A DNA stretch of 64,000 nucleotides from Athripsodes cinereus (GCA_947579605.1 OX388307.1:12749237-12813236), one strand, 5' to 3'. Shown: positions 51,521 to 61,389, counted from the first letter of the stretch. Notes: a model not told the origin generated them from the letters alone. Numbers and translations: made by a program.

Positions 51521-52145
51521 ATTGGCATGGCACAGAGGTAACTTTATGACCTTTGAGTCTTGAGAATACGGGTTTAATTCTCAGCTAGGGCAAATGAAAA
51601 ATGTTTTTTCAAATTGTCTTGGGTCTGGGTGTTGCATTCATATGCGTTTGGTCCATTGTGTATCATCTTATTAGTACCCATAACACGAGATTCATATCTT
51701 ACTTTGAGACTAGTTTGGTCCATTGTGTATCATCTTATTAGTACCCATAACACGAGATTCATATCTTACTTTGAGACTAGTTTGGTCCATTGTGTATCAT
51801 CTTATTAGTACCCATAACACGAGATTCATATCTTACTTTGAGACTAGTTTGGTCCATTGTGTATCATCTTATTAGTACCCATTAACACGAGATTCATATC
51901 TTACTTTGAGACTAGTTTGGTCCATTGTGTATCATCTTATTAGTACCCATAACACGAGATTCATATCTTACTTTGAGACTAGTTTGGTCCATTGTGTATC
52001 ATCTTATTAGTACCCATAACACGAGATTCATATCTTACTTTGAGACTAGTTTGGTCCATTGTGTATCATCTTATTAGTACCCATAACACGAGATTCATAT
52101 CTTACTTTGAGACTAGTTCGATCTGTGTGACTTATTCATACGTTA
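51521..52145 (+). mobile_element. tRNA-derived SINE (family C) with internal minisatellite expansion
   Basis: The head (GGCATGGCACAGAGGTAAC; decayed B box GGGTTTAATTCTC) and the body (TTTTTTCAAATTGTCTTGGG) match the SINE at 38156. The 3' half is repeated seven times before the usual end (GACTAGTTCGATCTGTGTGA). Confidence 0.85.
51647..52116 (+). repeat. Seven-unit, 67-bp minisatellite inside a SINE
   Basis: Units start at 51647, 51714, 51781, 51848, 51916, 51983 and 52050. Each contains TTTGGTCCATTGTGTATC, TTAGTACCCATAACACGAG and TACTTTGAGACTAG. All are 67 bp except the fourth (68 bp, one inserted T in CCATTAACAC). The units are almost identical to each other, so the expansion is recent. Confidence 0.9.
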
Positions 52146-52149
52146 ATTA

Positions 52150-53240
52150 TTTTTTTAGATAAAAAATCACAAATTTAATATTACCTTCTAATATTTAGGA
52201 GAGTGATTCATAGTTGATGAAACATTGAAAATTATTCAAACAGTTTTTGAATATCAATTTTAATCAATTTAATACATTAATTTCACAACAGCACATTTAT
52301 GATAATACATACGAGAATTAAAAATGATCTTTGAATATTACATTCCTTAAACGATTGACAGTCATTGTTCTAGCAGATGACGCAAATATTAAAAATACAG
52401 TTGTCAGACTCGTCAAAAGATACATACTCAGCGTATCAACAGTGTACAGTGCAGTTAGTATACATTATTGCTTTAATTATAACATACACAATATACAGTA
52501 ACAACAAAACATCATATTATAGGATACTTCGTTACTACTCTTTGTTTTATCAAACACACAGTAACTGATAACAGTATGAGTCAGTAGTCTATAACATAAC
52601 AAGGCAGTTGCGTATCTTCACTAATTATAATATTATTGATATGCAAAATTAAACACTGCTACAACACCTGTAAGAATATACATTTATATACAACAGACCG
52701 TGCTCACTTTAATACAGTGTGCATTTTAATAAGCTCAGATATCTTCACTATAATCACATTCCTATTATTGTGATATGATATAGCAAAAAAACAATATGTC
52801 GCAGAATAAAAATAGGCTTATTTTGGTAACAAAACAGTAGATACATGAATGATAAGGTAAGCTGTTGAAAAGATATAAAGAAAATATAAAGAGCTTCCTT
52901 CTTATTGTATCCTTACTGGACGTGGCACTATCTTAATTCAAAATTCAAAGATTTAGTTGATATAAGTTTACAGAGATATTATCCATCTAAGAATTGTATA
53001 TATTGTTTTATTTTTGTATTTTTCAGTAAACATTGTGCATTAGTAAAATAATAAATGGCACAAAGATTCTCTCTAAAATTGCAGTCATTGACATTGAAAT
53101 ATTTTTATTAAAAATTGAATTGACAGAAACAAGGTATGGCTCGAGAAATGCCCAGAACCAATACAAGACATTCAAATAAATGGTTTACTGTGTTGAGATA
53201 TTAATAGTGTAATTGTTTGGTTTTATTTGTGCAAATCCAA
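52150..53240. other. 5' part of intron 1, nothing recognised
   Basis: The stretch is AT-rich sequence next to the exon 1 donor with no repeat or gene recognised. Confidence 0.5.
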
Positions 53241-53252
53241 GAAAATACTCAC

Positions 53253-53603
53253 ATAGATAAGTCCAGAATAATACCGGTCTCTCAGATTGTATAACACTGA
53301 AGCTTCATTGAGACATGTCAAATCTGCCATATCCTCAACTTTGTTGAACTTTGGTGGATTCATTTTCTGTATATCATCTAAATGCACCATTACTCTTTTG
53401 CCTGTGTCGTTGATTTCTACTTCAACTTCATCTCCGTTGTCTCCTTTGATGCTCGCCATCACAAAACCCTGGGTTTCGTGAGGCACCCACACCAACCTCC
53501 TCTGTGTCCATTCTGCCTGTAGGGTTGGATCACTGTAATCATCCCTGGTCACAGAAAGGCATTTCAGCTCCGGGTCATTCCTATCGTATAAATTTTCAGC
53601 CAT
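53253..53603 (-). CDS. zip: Non-muscle myosin II heavy chain, first coding exon
   Basis: This exon encodes residues 1-117 of a class II non-muscle myosin heavy chain, the actin-based motor of cytokinesis, cortical tension and morphogenesis. The start ATG lies in a good context (GCCGAAATGG). The product shows the family N-terminus (DRNDPEL near residue 8), the SH3-like domain ([12 protein letters not shown] from residue 32, then an acidic GDEVEVE stretch) and the entry to the motor ([27 protein letters not shown]). It ends at a GTGAGT donor in phase 0 and joins exon 2 exactly (GLIY/TYSGLFC). The DPEL start and later YVAASKPK favour zipper-type cytoplasmic myosin over muscle Mhc; this rests on recognition of the family, not on an alignment. 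There are no breaks in the frame. Confidence 0.95.
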
Positions 53604-53752
53604 TTCGGCTGTAGATTGTCACGTTCAAATAAACCGTAGATATTGCGAATAACCTAACGAATACAAAATGTAAGCGGACATTAAACGAGCGAGCACGCCG
53701 ACCATGCACAAAAATTCACCAACAGGCGCGCCGCATTTATTTTTTTTATACT
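53604..53752 (-). promoter_or_regulatory. Candidate 5' UTR and initiator of the zipper myosin gene
   Basis: Upstream of the myosin ATG on the minus strand is an arthropod-type initiator (ATCAGT) whose +1 A would be 53752, giving a 149-nt 5' UTR. A CCAAT motif (AACCAATAG, about 53949-53957) lies some 200 bp further upstream in a CpG-richer stretch (53690-53960). No TATA box sits at -30. A possible acceptor-like CTACAG lies just before the ATG, so a more distal non-coding first exon cannot be excluded. The assignment is inferred from motifs only. Confidence 0.4.
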
Positions 53753-54116
53753 GATATTACACAAAACCACAGAAAAACATATAATACTAAACTTATTTAT
53801 GTTTAATATTAGAACTTAAGAACAAGTTATACACTAAATAAAAAACTATAAAGGCAAAATAAACCAGATGCCGCCAGAACGCTCAACGCGGCTCACATAA
53901 GAAACGATGACTGACAGCTCCGTTCTCCGGACGGTTAACGAGTTGTTGCTATTGGTTGACGACGCCCGGTTAAATCATATGTTGCCACTCTAATTAATAA
54001 TATAGTGTATATGACAAGTCATAGACAAATATTTTTTTAGACAGTGGCTACACATCCGGATCCAGACGCTAGTACGGCAAATAAATGAGTAAATTATTGT
54101 ACATATCAACAAAATA

Positions 54117-54557
54117 AAGTAGCATTCACATTGCTTCACTTTGGATGATCATCCAGAGTGTCAGAGTCAAACCTGTTCATCGAAAGTGAACACGTCTGCT
54201 CACATTTGTTCATCCTATGCTTTGACTATTTTCGTAAAAAAATAATTTAACAAATTTAAAAAATAAAAATAACACTTATTAAAAATTAAAACAAATTAAT
54301 ATAGTTCTCGACCGCATGATAATTTTGTACAAGATTCTGACTTTCAATACAAATTCATAGAGAATAAAACAAATAATAAGATGAAACTTGTTTATGGTCG
54401 TTTCAGTGAAAGGACCTTTCATCAAAATTATGACGAGTGGTAATCTCTTTCCTCCGTTATCGCTAGTGATCACAATTGATGAAACGCCTGTTCACACCTT
54501 TTCATGAGGATCATCCAGAGTGATCACTGAAAGTGAATAAATGTGAACGCCCCTTTA
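54117..54557. mobile_element. MITE X, complete copy
   Basis: The ends AAAGTAGCATTCACATTG and (right end, reverse complement) AAAGGGGCGTTCACATTT are inverted repeats. Both continue into CACTTT and a shared GGATGATC/GATCATCC palindromic word. It has no coding capacity. A second copy starts 60 bp downstream. Confidence 0.65.
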
Positions 54558-54618
54558 CGCGTGCATGTATGAGAAACTTAATTTATGTATGTGGAGGATG
54601 CGAAAGAAGTTTGTAAAG
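54557..54618 (+). mobile_element. Family A LINE, short internal fragment
   Basis: GCGTGCATGTATGAGAAACT, GTGGAGGATGCGAAAGAAGT and TTGTAAAG match the family A segment at 58684-58737. It is wedged between two MITE X copies. Confidence 0.55.
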
Positions 54619-55984
54619 TAGCATTCACATTGCTTCACTTTGGATGATCATCCAGAGTGTCATCGAAAGTGAACACGTCTGTTCATCCTATGCTTTCACT
54701 GCCATGTCAACACTCACGGTCATGTTGTATGTAGTTTGACGTATTTACGTAAAAAAATAATTAAATAAAAAAATGAAAAATAACATTTATTAAAAATTGA
54801 AACACGTGAATACAACTGCTGTACGCCGGAGCGAAACTACACCATGTCGAGTGACATCGTTTTACACTATGGCCGTTTAAAGTTTTTTCGATTTGTTTTT
54901 TGATATATTTTTTTATTTTTCTTGTAGTTTTTTGAAATTTAATTGCTTCCCAAGATAGTTTTAAGTTAATTTTATCTATTTAAATGCACATACAAAACAA
55001 GAAACATGTTTTTTGTTTAAAAAACGTAAATATAATAACATAGTGTAGTTTACCTCTATTAATATTTTGACAGTTAGAATAAACATTTGAGAGGTAAAGT
55101 ACACTATGTCGGTTTAATGAACATTTTGGTGGTTCTTTTTCCATTTTTTACCGATATTATGGAATAGTTTTTCTGTTACACATTAATTTAAGACTTTGGA
55201 ATAACAAAGTGGGGGCCATTAATAGAAAAAATGTCAAATCTGTCATTATTTTTGCTATATAGATCAATTTAAATACATCATCTAAATTTTTGAGTTTCCA
55301 GTTGATTTGATTCAGAAAAACCTCTGAAGCACATAAAAAATTAGAGGAGAAACAGAAACAATACATAGTTATTTATTCAAAATTGATAGTCAAAGCCTTT
55401 CACAAGCTGTTTCGATATAAATAGATCGCAATTTTAGTTTTTCACAGCACTCTGACTTTTCAAAGAAGAAAAGACAATAATTATTATAATATATCGTCCA
55501 TTATTGAGTGGCTGATAACTCAGTGCAATTTAAAATGCCCTTGCTCCTCATCGAGGGTTTGATTAACCTGACCTTGAAAATGGATTTCTGCTAGGAAGAA
55601 TGCAAGGTACCCTTTAAGTATTAGTTCCTTTGGGGCTGCTGTGCGAAAGGTGACATCCTTGTAATAGACGAGTGTTCAACCCCACTTGTCTCATTCTTAT
55701 AAATTATAGTAACAGGCTATAATCATTCTAATGAAAAATATCTTGCATGAGACTTAGAATATAAAAAATATATTCCTGTGAACTATTCCACTTATAGAAA
55801 ATGTGATAATATGAACAAGCAGATAATGTTAACAAGGGATATGAAAAAAGTTTGGTATAAAAAGTTATGTTATTTAATTTTTGAAAACAATACACAATAT
55901 ACAAATATTTAAAAGTTAAAATTGATACAAAATAAGGGTCAATCATCTACGGATTAATCTTCAACTCTGTTGTTATTTATTATT

Positions 55985-56335
55985 GATTTGTAAAATAGAT
56001 GAAATTACGATTCCAGCAAGTCCTTGGGAATTGCTATGGTAGATGTTCTTGAGGGCATCAAAGCCTCTGGGACCTTCCAGATTTTCTACTTAGTATTGTG
56101 TTTTTAAAATTGTCTTTTAACGAACATCGGTATATCAATTCTCTTCTTTACTCCAGGTCTAAACATTTTGATCTAGATAATTAATTTCTCATTAGTTTTT
56201 CCATAAAAAAAACCCCTTATACTTCCCGGCAGCATAACCGGCCTTTCTTCTATTAACACAGCGTATCTTTTTTATGGATTATACAATATCTGCCTTGCTG
56301 TATTTTCAACAGTTCTGAGAGAATTATGTGCCAGT
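55985..56335 (-). pseudogene. Decayed coding segments inside the 4.36-kb transposon
   Basis: The minus strand reads EIEITTLAHNSLRTVENTAR, QILYNP-stop-KRYAVLIEER, then PVMLPGSIRGFFYGKTNEK. After a shift it reads MFRPGVKKRIDIPMFVKRQF, and then VENLEGPRGFDALKNIYHSN and SQGLAGIVIS. The composition is protein-like while stops interrupt it. This could be the remains of the element's transposase; no family motif was recognised. Confidence 0.35.
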
Positions 56336-56489
56336 GTTGTTATTTCTATCTCATTTATATCTTACTCCAAAATCAACCAAAGCTACAAAAAAAAAAAAAT
56401 TGCGTAACAAGAATTTGATTATGATATATTCACCAAAGACTTAAGTCTGAAAAACTCTACACAAATTTCTATTCAAAATATAAATTACA

Positions 56490-57240
56490 TAAAAATAAGG
56501 TTGTTTTTCATATCAGCTCCATTTCTTTCAATTTCCTCTCCATCAATATTGTCCATAATCACAATTCCATGTGCAGAGTTCATTTTCTGAAAAATACAAC
56601 AAATGTTAAACATTCGAATCAGTTTCATCTCTATTGAAAACAAATAAAATTCATACACTTGGCTGTGTAATTTGGAATCAAATGAATCAATACAAGAAAA
56701 TACAACATACATAAAAATAGTGCTGTTTTACATACCAGATCCATTCCTCATTTTTTGATTTCATCTCCATTTATAATGTCAGTAATCAGAATTCCTGTGC
56801 TGTAGCCATTGTCAAATCTTTCCATTATTTTCTACAACTACCTCTGTTATTTCAGTGCCAAGTCCATTCCTGATAAATACAACAAATATTAATCATTCAA
56901 ATCAGTTTGGTATCTATTAAAAACAAATTACATGTGTCCATTTAGCTGTGTGTAATTTAGAATCAAATGAAGCGAAAATAATTAACGTAAAAATAATGCG
57001 GTTTTACATACCAGATCAATTCCTGCCACTTTGCTTTTTTTCTCCACCAATATTGTCCATAATCATACTAAGTACCATGTGCTGCAGCCATTATCAAATC
57101 CATCTAATTATCTTAAACGACCGCGTCTGTTCTTCTACATGTCAATGTTCTTGCAAGTACAATCCTAATAAATTGATAAAAGGAAACTTAATTTTTAAAT
57201 CGTAATAACAAAAATCTCCTAATGCGTTGTACTGAATCTA
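56490..57240 (-). repeat. Three-fold degenerate tandem duplication of an exon-like unit
   Basis: Units of about 250 bp start near 56490, 56711 and 56988. Each has a GTTTTTCATATCAGCTCCAT / GTTTTACATACCAGATC-type start, a Glu/Asp-coding stretch read on the minus strand (for example SAHGIVIMDNIDGEEIERNG in unit 1), and ATACAACAAAT(G/A)TTAA and GCTGTGTAATTT(G/A)GAATC words. On the minus strand the CCAGAT/GTATGTAAAAC-like boundary of units 2 and 3 resembles a splice donor. Confidence 0.5.
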
Positions 57241-57964
57241 TGAACATAGTATTATAAATAAACGTTGTATAACTTACCAGAGATTAACAGTAACTATATG
57301 CATCTTTGAAGAATAGTAAAAAACTATTTCTTCTAAAAAACCTTATACTTTTCTTTATTAAACAACAATCGAATTATAAATACGCCAACAAAATACAGAA
57401 AACATAATGAAGTAAACAAGTCGGGGAAAAGAATGTTATGACATTTGAGATCGGTATTACCATGAATGTAAAATATAAATACGCCATTATAGCGGCAAAT
57501 TTTAAAATGTCTATTTATTTCCAGTTCATTATCAATAAAAATAAATTTAAAAAATATCTTATATATTATAATTATAATGATTAGTAATTTATTTAAGTTT
57601 TTATAGTATTAATTAAAAAAAAAATCTTAGTTATAAAAATTGTGTTCATTACACAATAGCCATATTATTGACTACGTCTTGTTAATGGTAACCCGAAATA
57701 CTGTTTTGACGCCATATTGCTTCACATAGTGTCCTTGGGGATAGCCTAGTATTCACAGCAATTTTAAAATTTCCGACGCCCGGACCCTCTACAGACGGAC
57801 GCCCGAAGCTTTTTCGTTGGTAACGATGGCGCATTTTGTTTATTCATGCATGATTTGTTCATTGCTCTATATATTTCGAGAGACAACACAAATTTATAAA
57901 GAAGGAAAAATAAAATACAAGATAATAAACTACAAACTTAATATTACTGCTATCTGCTTTACCC

Positions 57965-58248
57965 CTGCGGCATGTCAAACAAGTAATAAGCATGCAGATT
58001 GTCCCCTTCGTGCCAATAAAAAATAAGACATTCAGGATTCTTTCGTTTTCCGTTGAGCACTTGGAAAAGAAGTGGTCTCCAACTCTTTTCCGTTAGTTTT
58101 TAGGTGTTCGAAAAAATAAAGAATTTTAATTCTGAGTGTCTTAATTTTGTTGACACAGAAAAGACGGCTTGCATGTTTATTACATGCGGCTGGTATGCTG
58201 GCTATTCCACGTGTGGGATATAATGTGATGGTGTGGTATAGTATATTC
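57965..58248. repeat. Family B repeats, two abutting copies in opposite orientation
   Basis: 57965-58050 reads in minus orientation (ATGCAGATTGTCCCCTTCG, AAGACATTCAGGATTC). 58063-58248 reads in plus orientation (GGTCTCCAACTCTTTTCC, AAGACGGCTTGCATGT, TATTCCACGTGTGGGATATA, GTGATGGTGTGGTATAG). Confidence 0.5.
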
Positions 58249-58520
58249 AGGATAGGTGGCATGCCTCATCGCCCAATTGTACATGTCAATTGTTATAAAG
58301 TGAAGTTATGCGAACATTTGATTTTTCCATGACACTCGATAAGAAAATAGTGGACGATCTATTTTTAACAACTATGGAAAAAATAAACAAATTGACGATA
58401 TAGATCGCCGAAGGCTCGTTTTTAGTATAATTATTTACTAATCATTATAGATAGGAGACATTCTTCAAGAACGTTACGTATATACCTACCGCTAATAATT
58501 TATTGACTAGACATTGATCT

Positions 58521-58825
58521 AGGCATGTTGAACGAATGAACGAGGTAAGAGTGACAAAGAGGATATTTTATACTTGTCTGAAAGAAAAGGTGTGAGGAAA
58601 CGCGGGCGTCCGAGAACCACGTGGCTTGATCACGATGATCAAATTCTCAAAGACGGCCGCGTGTTGAGTAAGAGGAACCGACGTGCGTGTATGAGAAACT
58701 GTATGAATGTGGAGGGTGCGAAGGAAGTCTGTAAAGATAGATCTGTTTGGCGTTCCGTTCTCTCTGCCTACCCTACTTGGGACACGGCGTGAGGGTGTAG
58801 TATAATAATATTATTATAGTATAGT
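58521..58825 (+). mobile_element. Family A LINE, 5'-truncated insertion with 10-bp TSD
   Basis: The insert encodes MSERKGVRKRGRPRTTWLDH-like sequence (58574-58792), then QILKDGRVLSKRNRRACMRN, CMNVEGAKEVCKDRSVWRSV and LSAYPTWDTA, followed by GGCGTGAGGGTGTAG and a TA/TAA tail. It is flanked by perfect ACATTGATCT duplications (58511-58520 and 58826-58835). This defines the true 3' tail of the family and proves retrotransposition. Confidence 0.85.
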
Positions 58826-59275
58826 ACATTGATCTATGTAGAAATAATACGCTCTCTACTTCAATCAACTACTTCGAGCGTCCGTCGGTAGAGGTGCCTG
58901 GCGTCGAAAATTTTAAAAATGCTGTGAATACTAGGCTATCCGTGTCCTTGGCAATCCTCGGGTACATCTTTGCCTAGAGGTAAACTACACTATGTTAACT
59001 TGGTGTTGTTTCGCTTGGATAAAATAATAACATAGTGTTTTATACCTTTGGGTATCTAAAAATATACTTAGTTTTCAAATATTTTATAAATATCATTGAA
59101 AAGAGCGTAACGAGCTCTGTAAGAATATGTAAATATCTCAATTTGCCCAAATTTTCACTTGGTGTAGTTTCGCTCCGGCGTACTCTCGACAGCATGAACT
59201 TTTGTACACGATTCTGACTTTCAATACAAATTCATAGATAAAACTTGTTTATGGTCGTTTCAGTGAAACTAGCGT

Positions 59276-59875
59276 CTAGCTACGGTTCATCATAATAATA
59301 TATTGATTCAATAAAAAATCAGAAGCGATGGGAAATGTATTGTTAATCAAACAAGCAAAAAAACTATATCAAGTACATTTATGCATAACTTAAATATTTA
59401 AATAATTATTAGCATCAACGTAATGTATAAATTTAACGCAAAAACAGTAATAATTTTGAAGCATAACCGTATCAAGAATACTTCGCAGGGTAACTATGAT
59501 ACACGTAAGTTTTAGTGGAACAAAATATTATTGAAATTTTTGCTATGCTCACAAGAGGTTTCTTGACGTTGATTCCTCTTGCCTTATAATATGTCCTTCA
59601 CTTAGAATCTATCATTTGTGGCACGATTGGTGAGAGCTGGATAGTAAATGTTAAAAAGGTAGGTGATTATTATTATTATTATTATTATTTGGATGATTTG
59701 TAAAGCGCCGTTTTGTGAAAAAAATCCACCTCAAGGGCGCTCTAATATGTGAAACATGTGATATGTGAAACAAGTTTTTTTATGGGCATTATTGAAGTTT
59801 TTTATTAAAATTTCTTCTTAACATCATCTTTATAATTATTACAATTTAAGAATAAAATATCACAAATATTTCTTC
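59276..59875. other. Intergenic stretch, simple repeats only
   Basis: The stretch contains a TTA trinucleotide run (about 59667-59690) and AT-rich sequence, with no gene. Confidence 0.5.
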
Positions 59876-59879
59876 ATAA

Positions 59880-59975
59880 TTACGACGACTTGCATGTTTA
59901 TTATATACATCAGGTTAGTCCGCTGGATACTCGATGCGTGGGAAATGCCGTGATGGTATGAATGAATAAAATAGT
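59880..59975 (+). repeat. Family B repeat, 3' end
   Basis: The segment CTTGCATGTTTATTATATAC, GGTTAGTCCGCTGGATACTC, GGGAAATGCCGTGATGGTAT, with a GAATGAATAAAAT tail, is the 3' end of family B. Confidence 0.55.
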
Positions 59976-59984
59976 TACCTTTGA

Positions 59985-60660
59985 GATCAGGATAGCCTAT
60001 TCAGCATTTTTTAAATTTTCAACGCCAGGCACCTCTACCGACGGACGCTCGAAGTAATTGATTGTCAAAGAGTTTTTACGTAGATCAATGTCTAGTCATC
60101 AATAATTAGAGGTAGGTACGTAACGTTCTTGTAAAATGTCTTTGATCTATAATGACAAGTAAATAATTATACTAAAAACGAGCCTTCGCAGATCTATATC
60201 GTCAATTTGTTTATTTTTATAATCGTAAAAAATAGGTTTCTCACTATTTTCTTTAAGTTATCGTGTGTCATGAAAAAAGTAACTTCACTTATACAACAAT
60301 TTACGTCTACAATTCGGCGATGAGGCATCCCACCTATCCTGAATGTACTTTACCACACCATCACAGTATATCCCACAAGTGGAATAGCCAGCATACCAGC
60401 CGCATGTAATAAACATGCAAGCCGCCCATTCTGTACCAACAAACATTAAGATACCCTAAGAATTTAAGGTTTAAAGTATCTTTATTTTTTCGAAAACCTG
60501 AAAACATACGGAAAAAGTTGGAAACCACTTCTTTTCCAAGTGCTCCATGGAAAAACGAAAGAATCCTGAATGTTTTATTCTTTATTGGCACGAAGAGGAC
60601 AAACTGCAAGCTTATTATTTGTCCGCTGGCTATCCTACTTGTTCGACTTGCCGTTGAGAT
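59985..60660. repeat. Inverted copy of 57960-58965 including family B
   Basis: The segment reads as the reverse complement of 57960-58965 without the LINE A insertion: GCCAGGCACCTCTACCGACG, TAGATCAATGTCTAGTCATC, ACGAGCCTTCGCAGATCTAT, ATTCGGCGATGAGGCATCCC and CCACAAGTGGAATAGCCAGC occur in that order. It therefore gives the pre-insertion state of the LINE A target (ATCAATGTCTAG). Confidence 0.6.
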
Positions 60661-60863
60661 TTAGCAGATAGTAGTAATATTAAGTTTATAATTTATTATC
60701 CTATAGTCCACACAGTCGAATTTTATTTTTCCTTTCTCTAAATTTAAAAGCCTTATGATGCAGTATTTAATTAATGTCGGATCGATCATACACTTCTTAA
60801 CCTTTCTGTCATATTATTTATAAATTTGCGCTATCTCTCGAAATGTATAAGGTAATGACAAAG

Positions 60864-61330
60864 TACAGTCTGGCTAAAAAGAGTAGAAATTAATTATTGG
60901 TGAACTAACATTTTATCACTCTGACAACACTAATATTTATTGTCATTCTCACTGACATATCCAAGATTATACATCTTGTTATCATAGTTTACAAACTTAA
61001 CATCATTATTTTAATTAAATCGGCCGTAATTGGTAAAAAAGGCAGTGAATTTTTGTTTTAAAATCAGTGGCAATAAATAAAATGAGTAATAAAACTATTC
61101 GCAGTGGAGCAAGAGAGATTATATACAATGTTTACGTGCAGTGTTTGGCGGATTGCATGTCCAACATATCATTGTCTGATTTTAGCGATGTTTACAAACG
61201 AACATCGATTCTAACCGATTAGTATTACAACAAATTCATATTAAATTAAGTATTATTCATTTTAATATGTTTACGATGTTATTTTTATGGATGAATCCGC
61301 GATATTAATAACCTCTCAATAAAGTATAGG
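60864..61330 (+). mobile_element. Orphan 5' end of a probable Tc1-like transposon
   Basis: The sequence TACAGTCTGGCTAAAAAGAG begins with TA followed by CAGT, the usual start of Tc1/mariner-type elements. About 215 bp downstream an ORF begins that resembles the N-terminus of an insect transposase family. No right-hand terminus was seen before the R1-like element, so the element is truncated. Confidence 0.45.
61082..61222 (+). pseudogene. N-terminal fragment of a DNA transposase
   Basis: The 46-codon ORF reads MSNKTIRSGAREIIYNVYVQ, then CLADCMSNISLSDFSDVYKR, then TSILTD and a stop. The TIRSxAREIIYNVY pattern recalls the helix-turn-helix N-terminus of DDE transposase-like proteins that are multicopy in arthropods. 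The rest of the protein (the DDE domain) is absent, so it is called a fragment. Confidence 0.4.
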
Positions 61331-61389
61331 TTATGTTTATTTAGATGACATTTACGAAAATCTATGGAGTTCGGCTATAATAATGTAAG

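Larger units (their letters stand above)
9865..53252 (-). other. Zipper myosin intron 1 (43.4 kb)
   Basis: The interval between the GTGAGT donor at 53252 and the TTCACAG acceptor at 9865 is a phase-0 intron. Nearly all recognisable content is mobile-element debris, listed separately. A few coding-like segments on either strand may be nested genes. Confidence 0.9.
57722..58965. repeat. Inverted-repeat element containing family B and family A insertions
   Basis: GGATAGCCTAGTATTCACAG with TTTAAAATTT, CCGACGCCCGG, CTACAGACGGACGC at 57726-57795 is inverted at 58865-58955. A further copy of this end, in the first orientation, lies at 59992-60055. Family B sequence lies within (57965-58248), as does the LINE A insertion at 58521. 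The class is unknown. Confidence 0.55.
54821..59183. mobile_element. 4.36-kb DNA transposon with 23-bp perfect TIRs
   Basis: GTACGCCGGAGCGAAACTAC plus ACC at 54821-54843 is the exact reverse complement of 59161-59183. The flanks are the two halves of one MITE X copy, which proves it is an insertion. A possible 3-bp duplication ACT (54815-54817 and 59182-59184) is not certain. Subterminal copies of an ACATAGTGTAGTTTACCTC-like motif occur in both orientations near both ends (55040, 55095, 58977). The interior holds decayed coding-like pieces on the minus strand and later insertions. The superfamily was not identified. Confidence 0.75.
54617..59269. mobile_element. MITE X, second copy, split by a 4.36-kb transposon
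   Basis: The left part (54617-54817) matches 54117-54310. Homology resumes at 59184 (TCTCGACAGCATGAAC, then CGATTCTGACTTTCAATAC and GTTTATGGTCGTTTCAGTG), matching 54306-54413. The interruption is the transposon at 54821-59183. The right terminus of this copy is missing after about 59269. Confidence 0.7.

Noticed and set aside
51614..51808. 64-codon ORF with repeated peptide
   Set aside because: It is a reading of the 67-bp minisatellite inside a SINE.
51647..52116. CRISPR array
   Set aside because: The units are contiguous 67-bp copies without variable spacers, in eukaryotic DNA.
54061..59275. Outer inverted pair AGACGCTAGT / ACTAGCGTCT as the termini of a larger element
   Set aside because: Only 10 bp match and the MITE X ends and the 23-bp TIRs explain the structure better; it was left as a coincidence.
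60361..60609. 82-codon minus-strand ORF
   Set aside because: It lies fully within family B repeat sequence and its inverted copy; other copies do not keep the frame.
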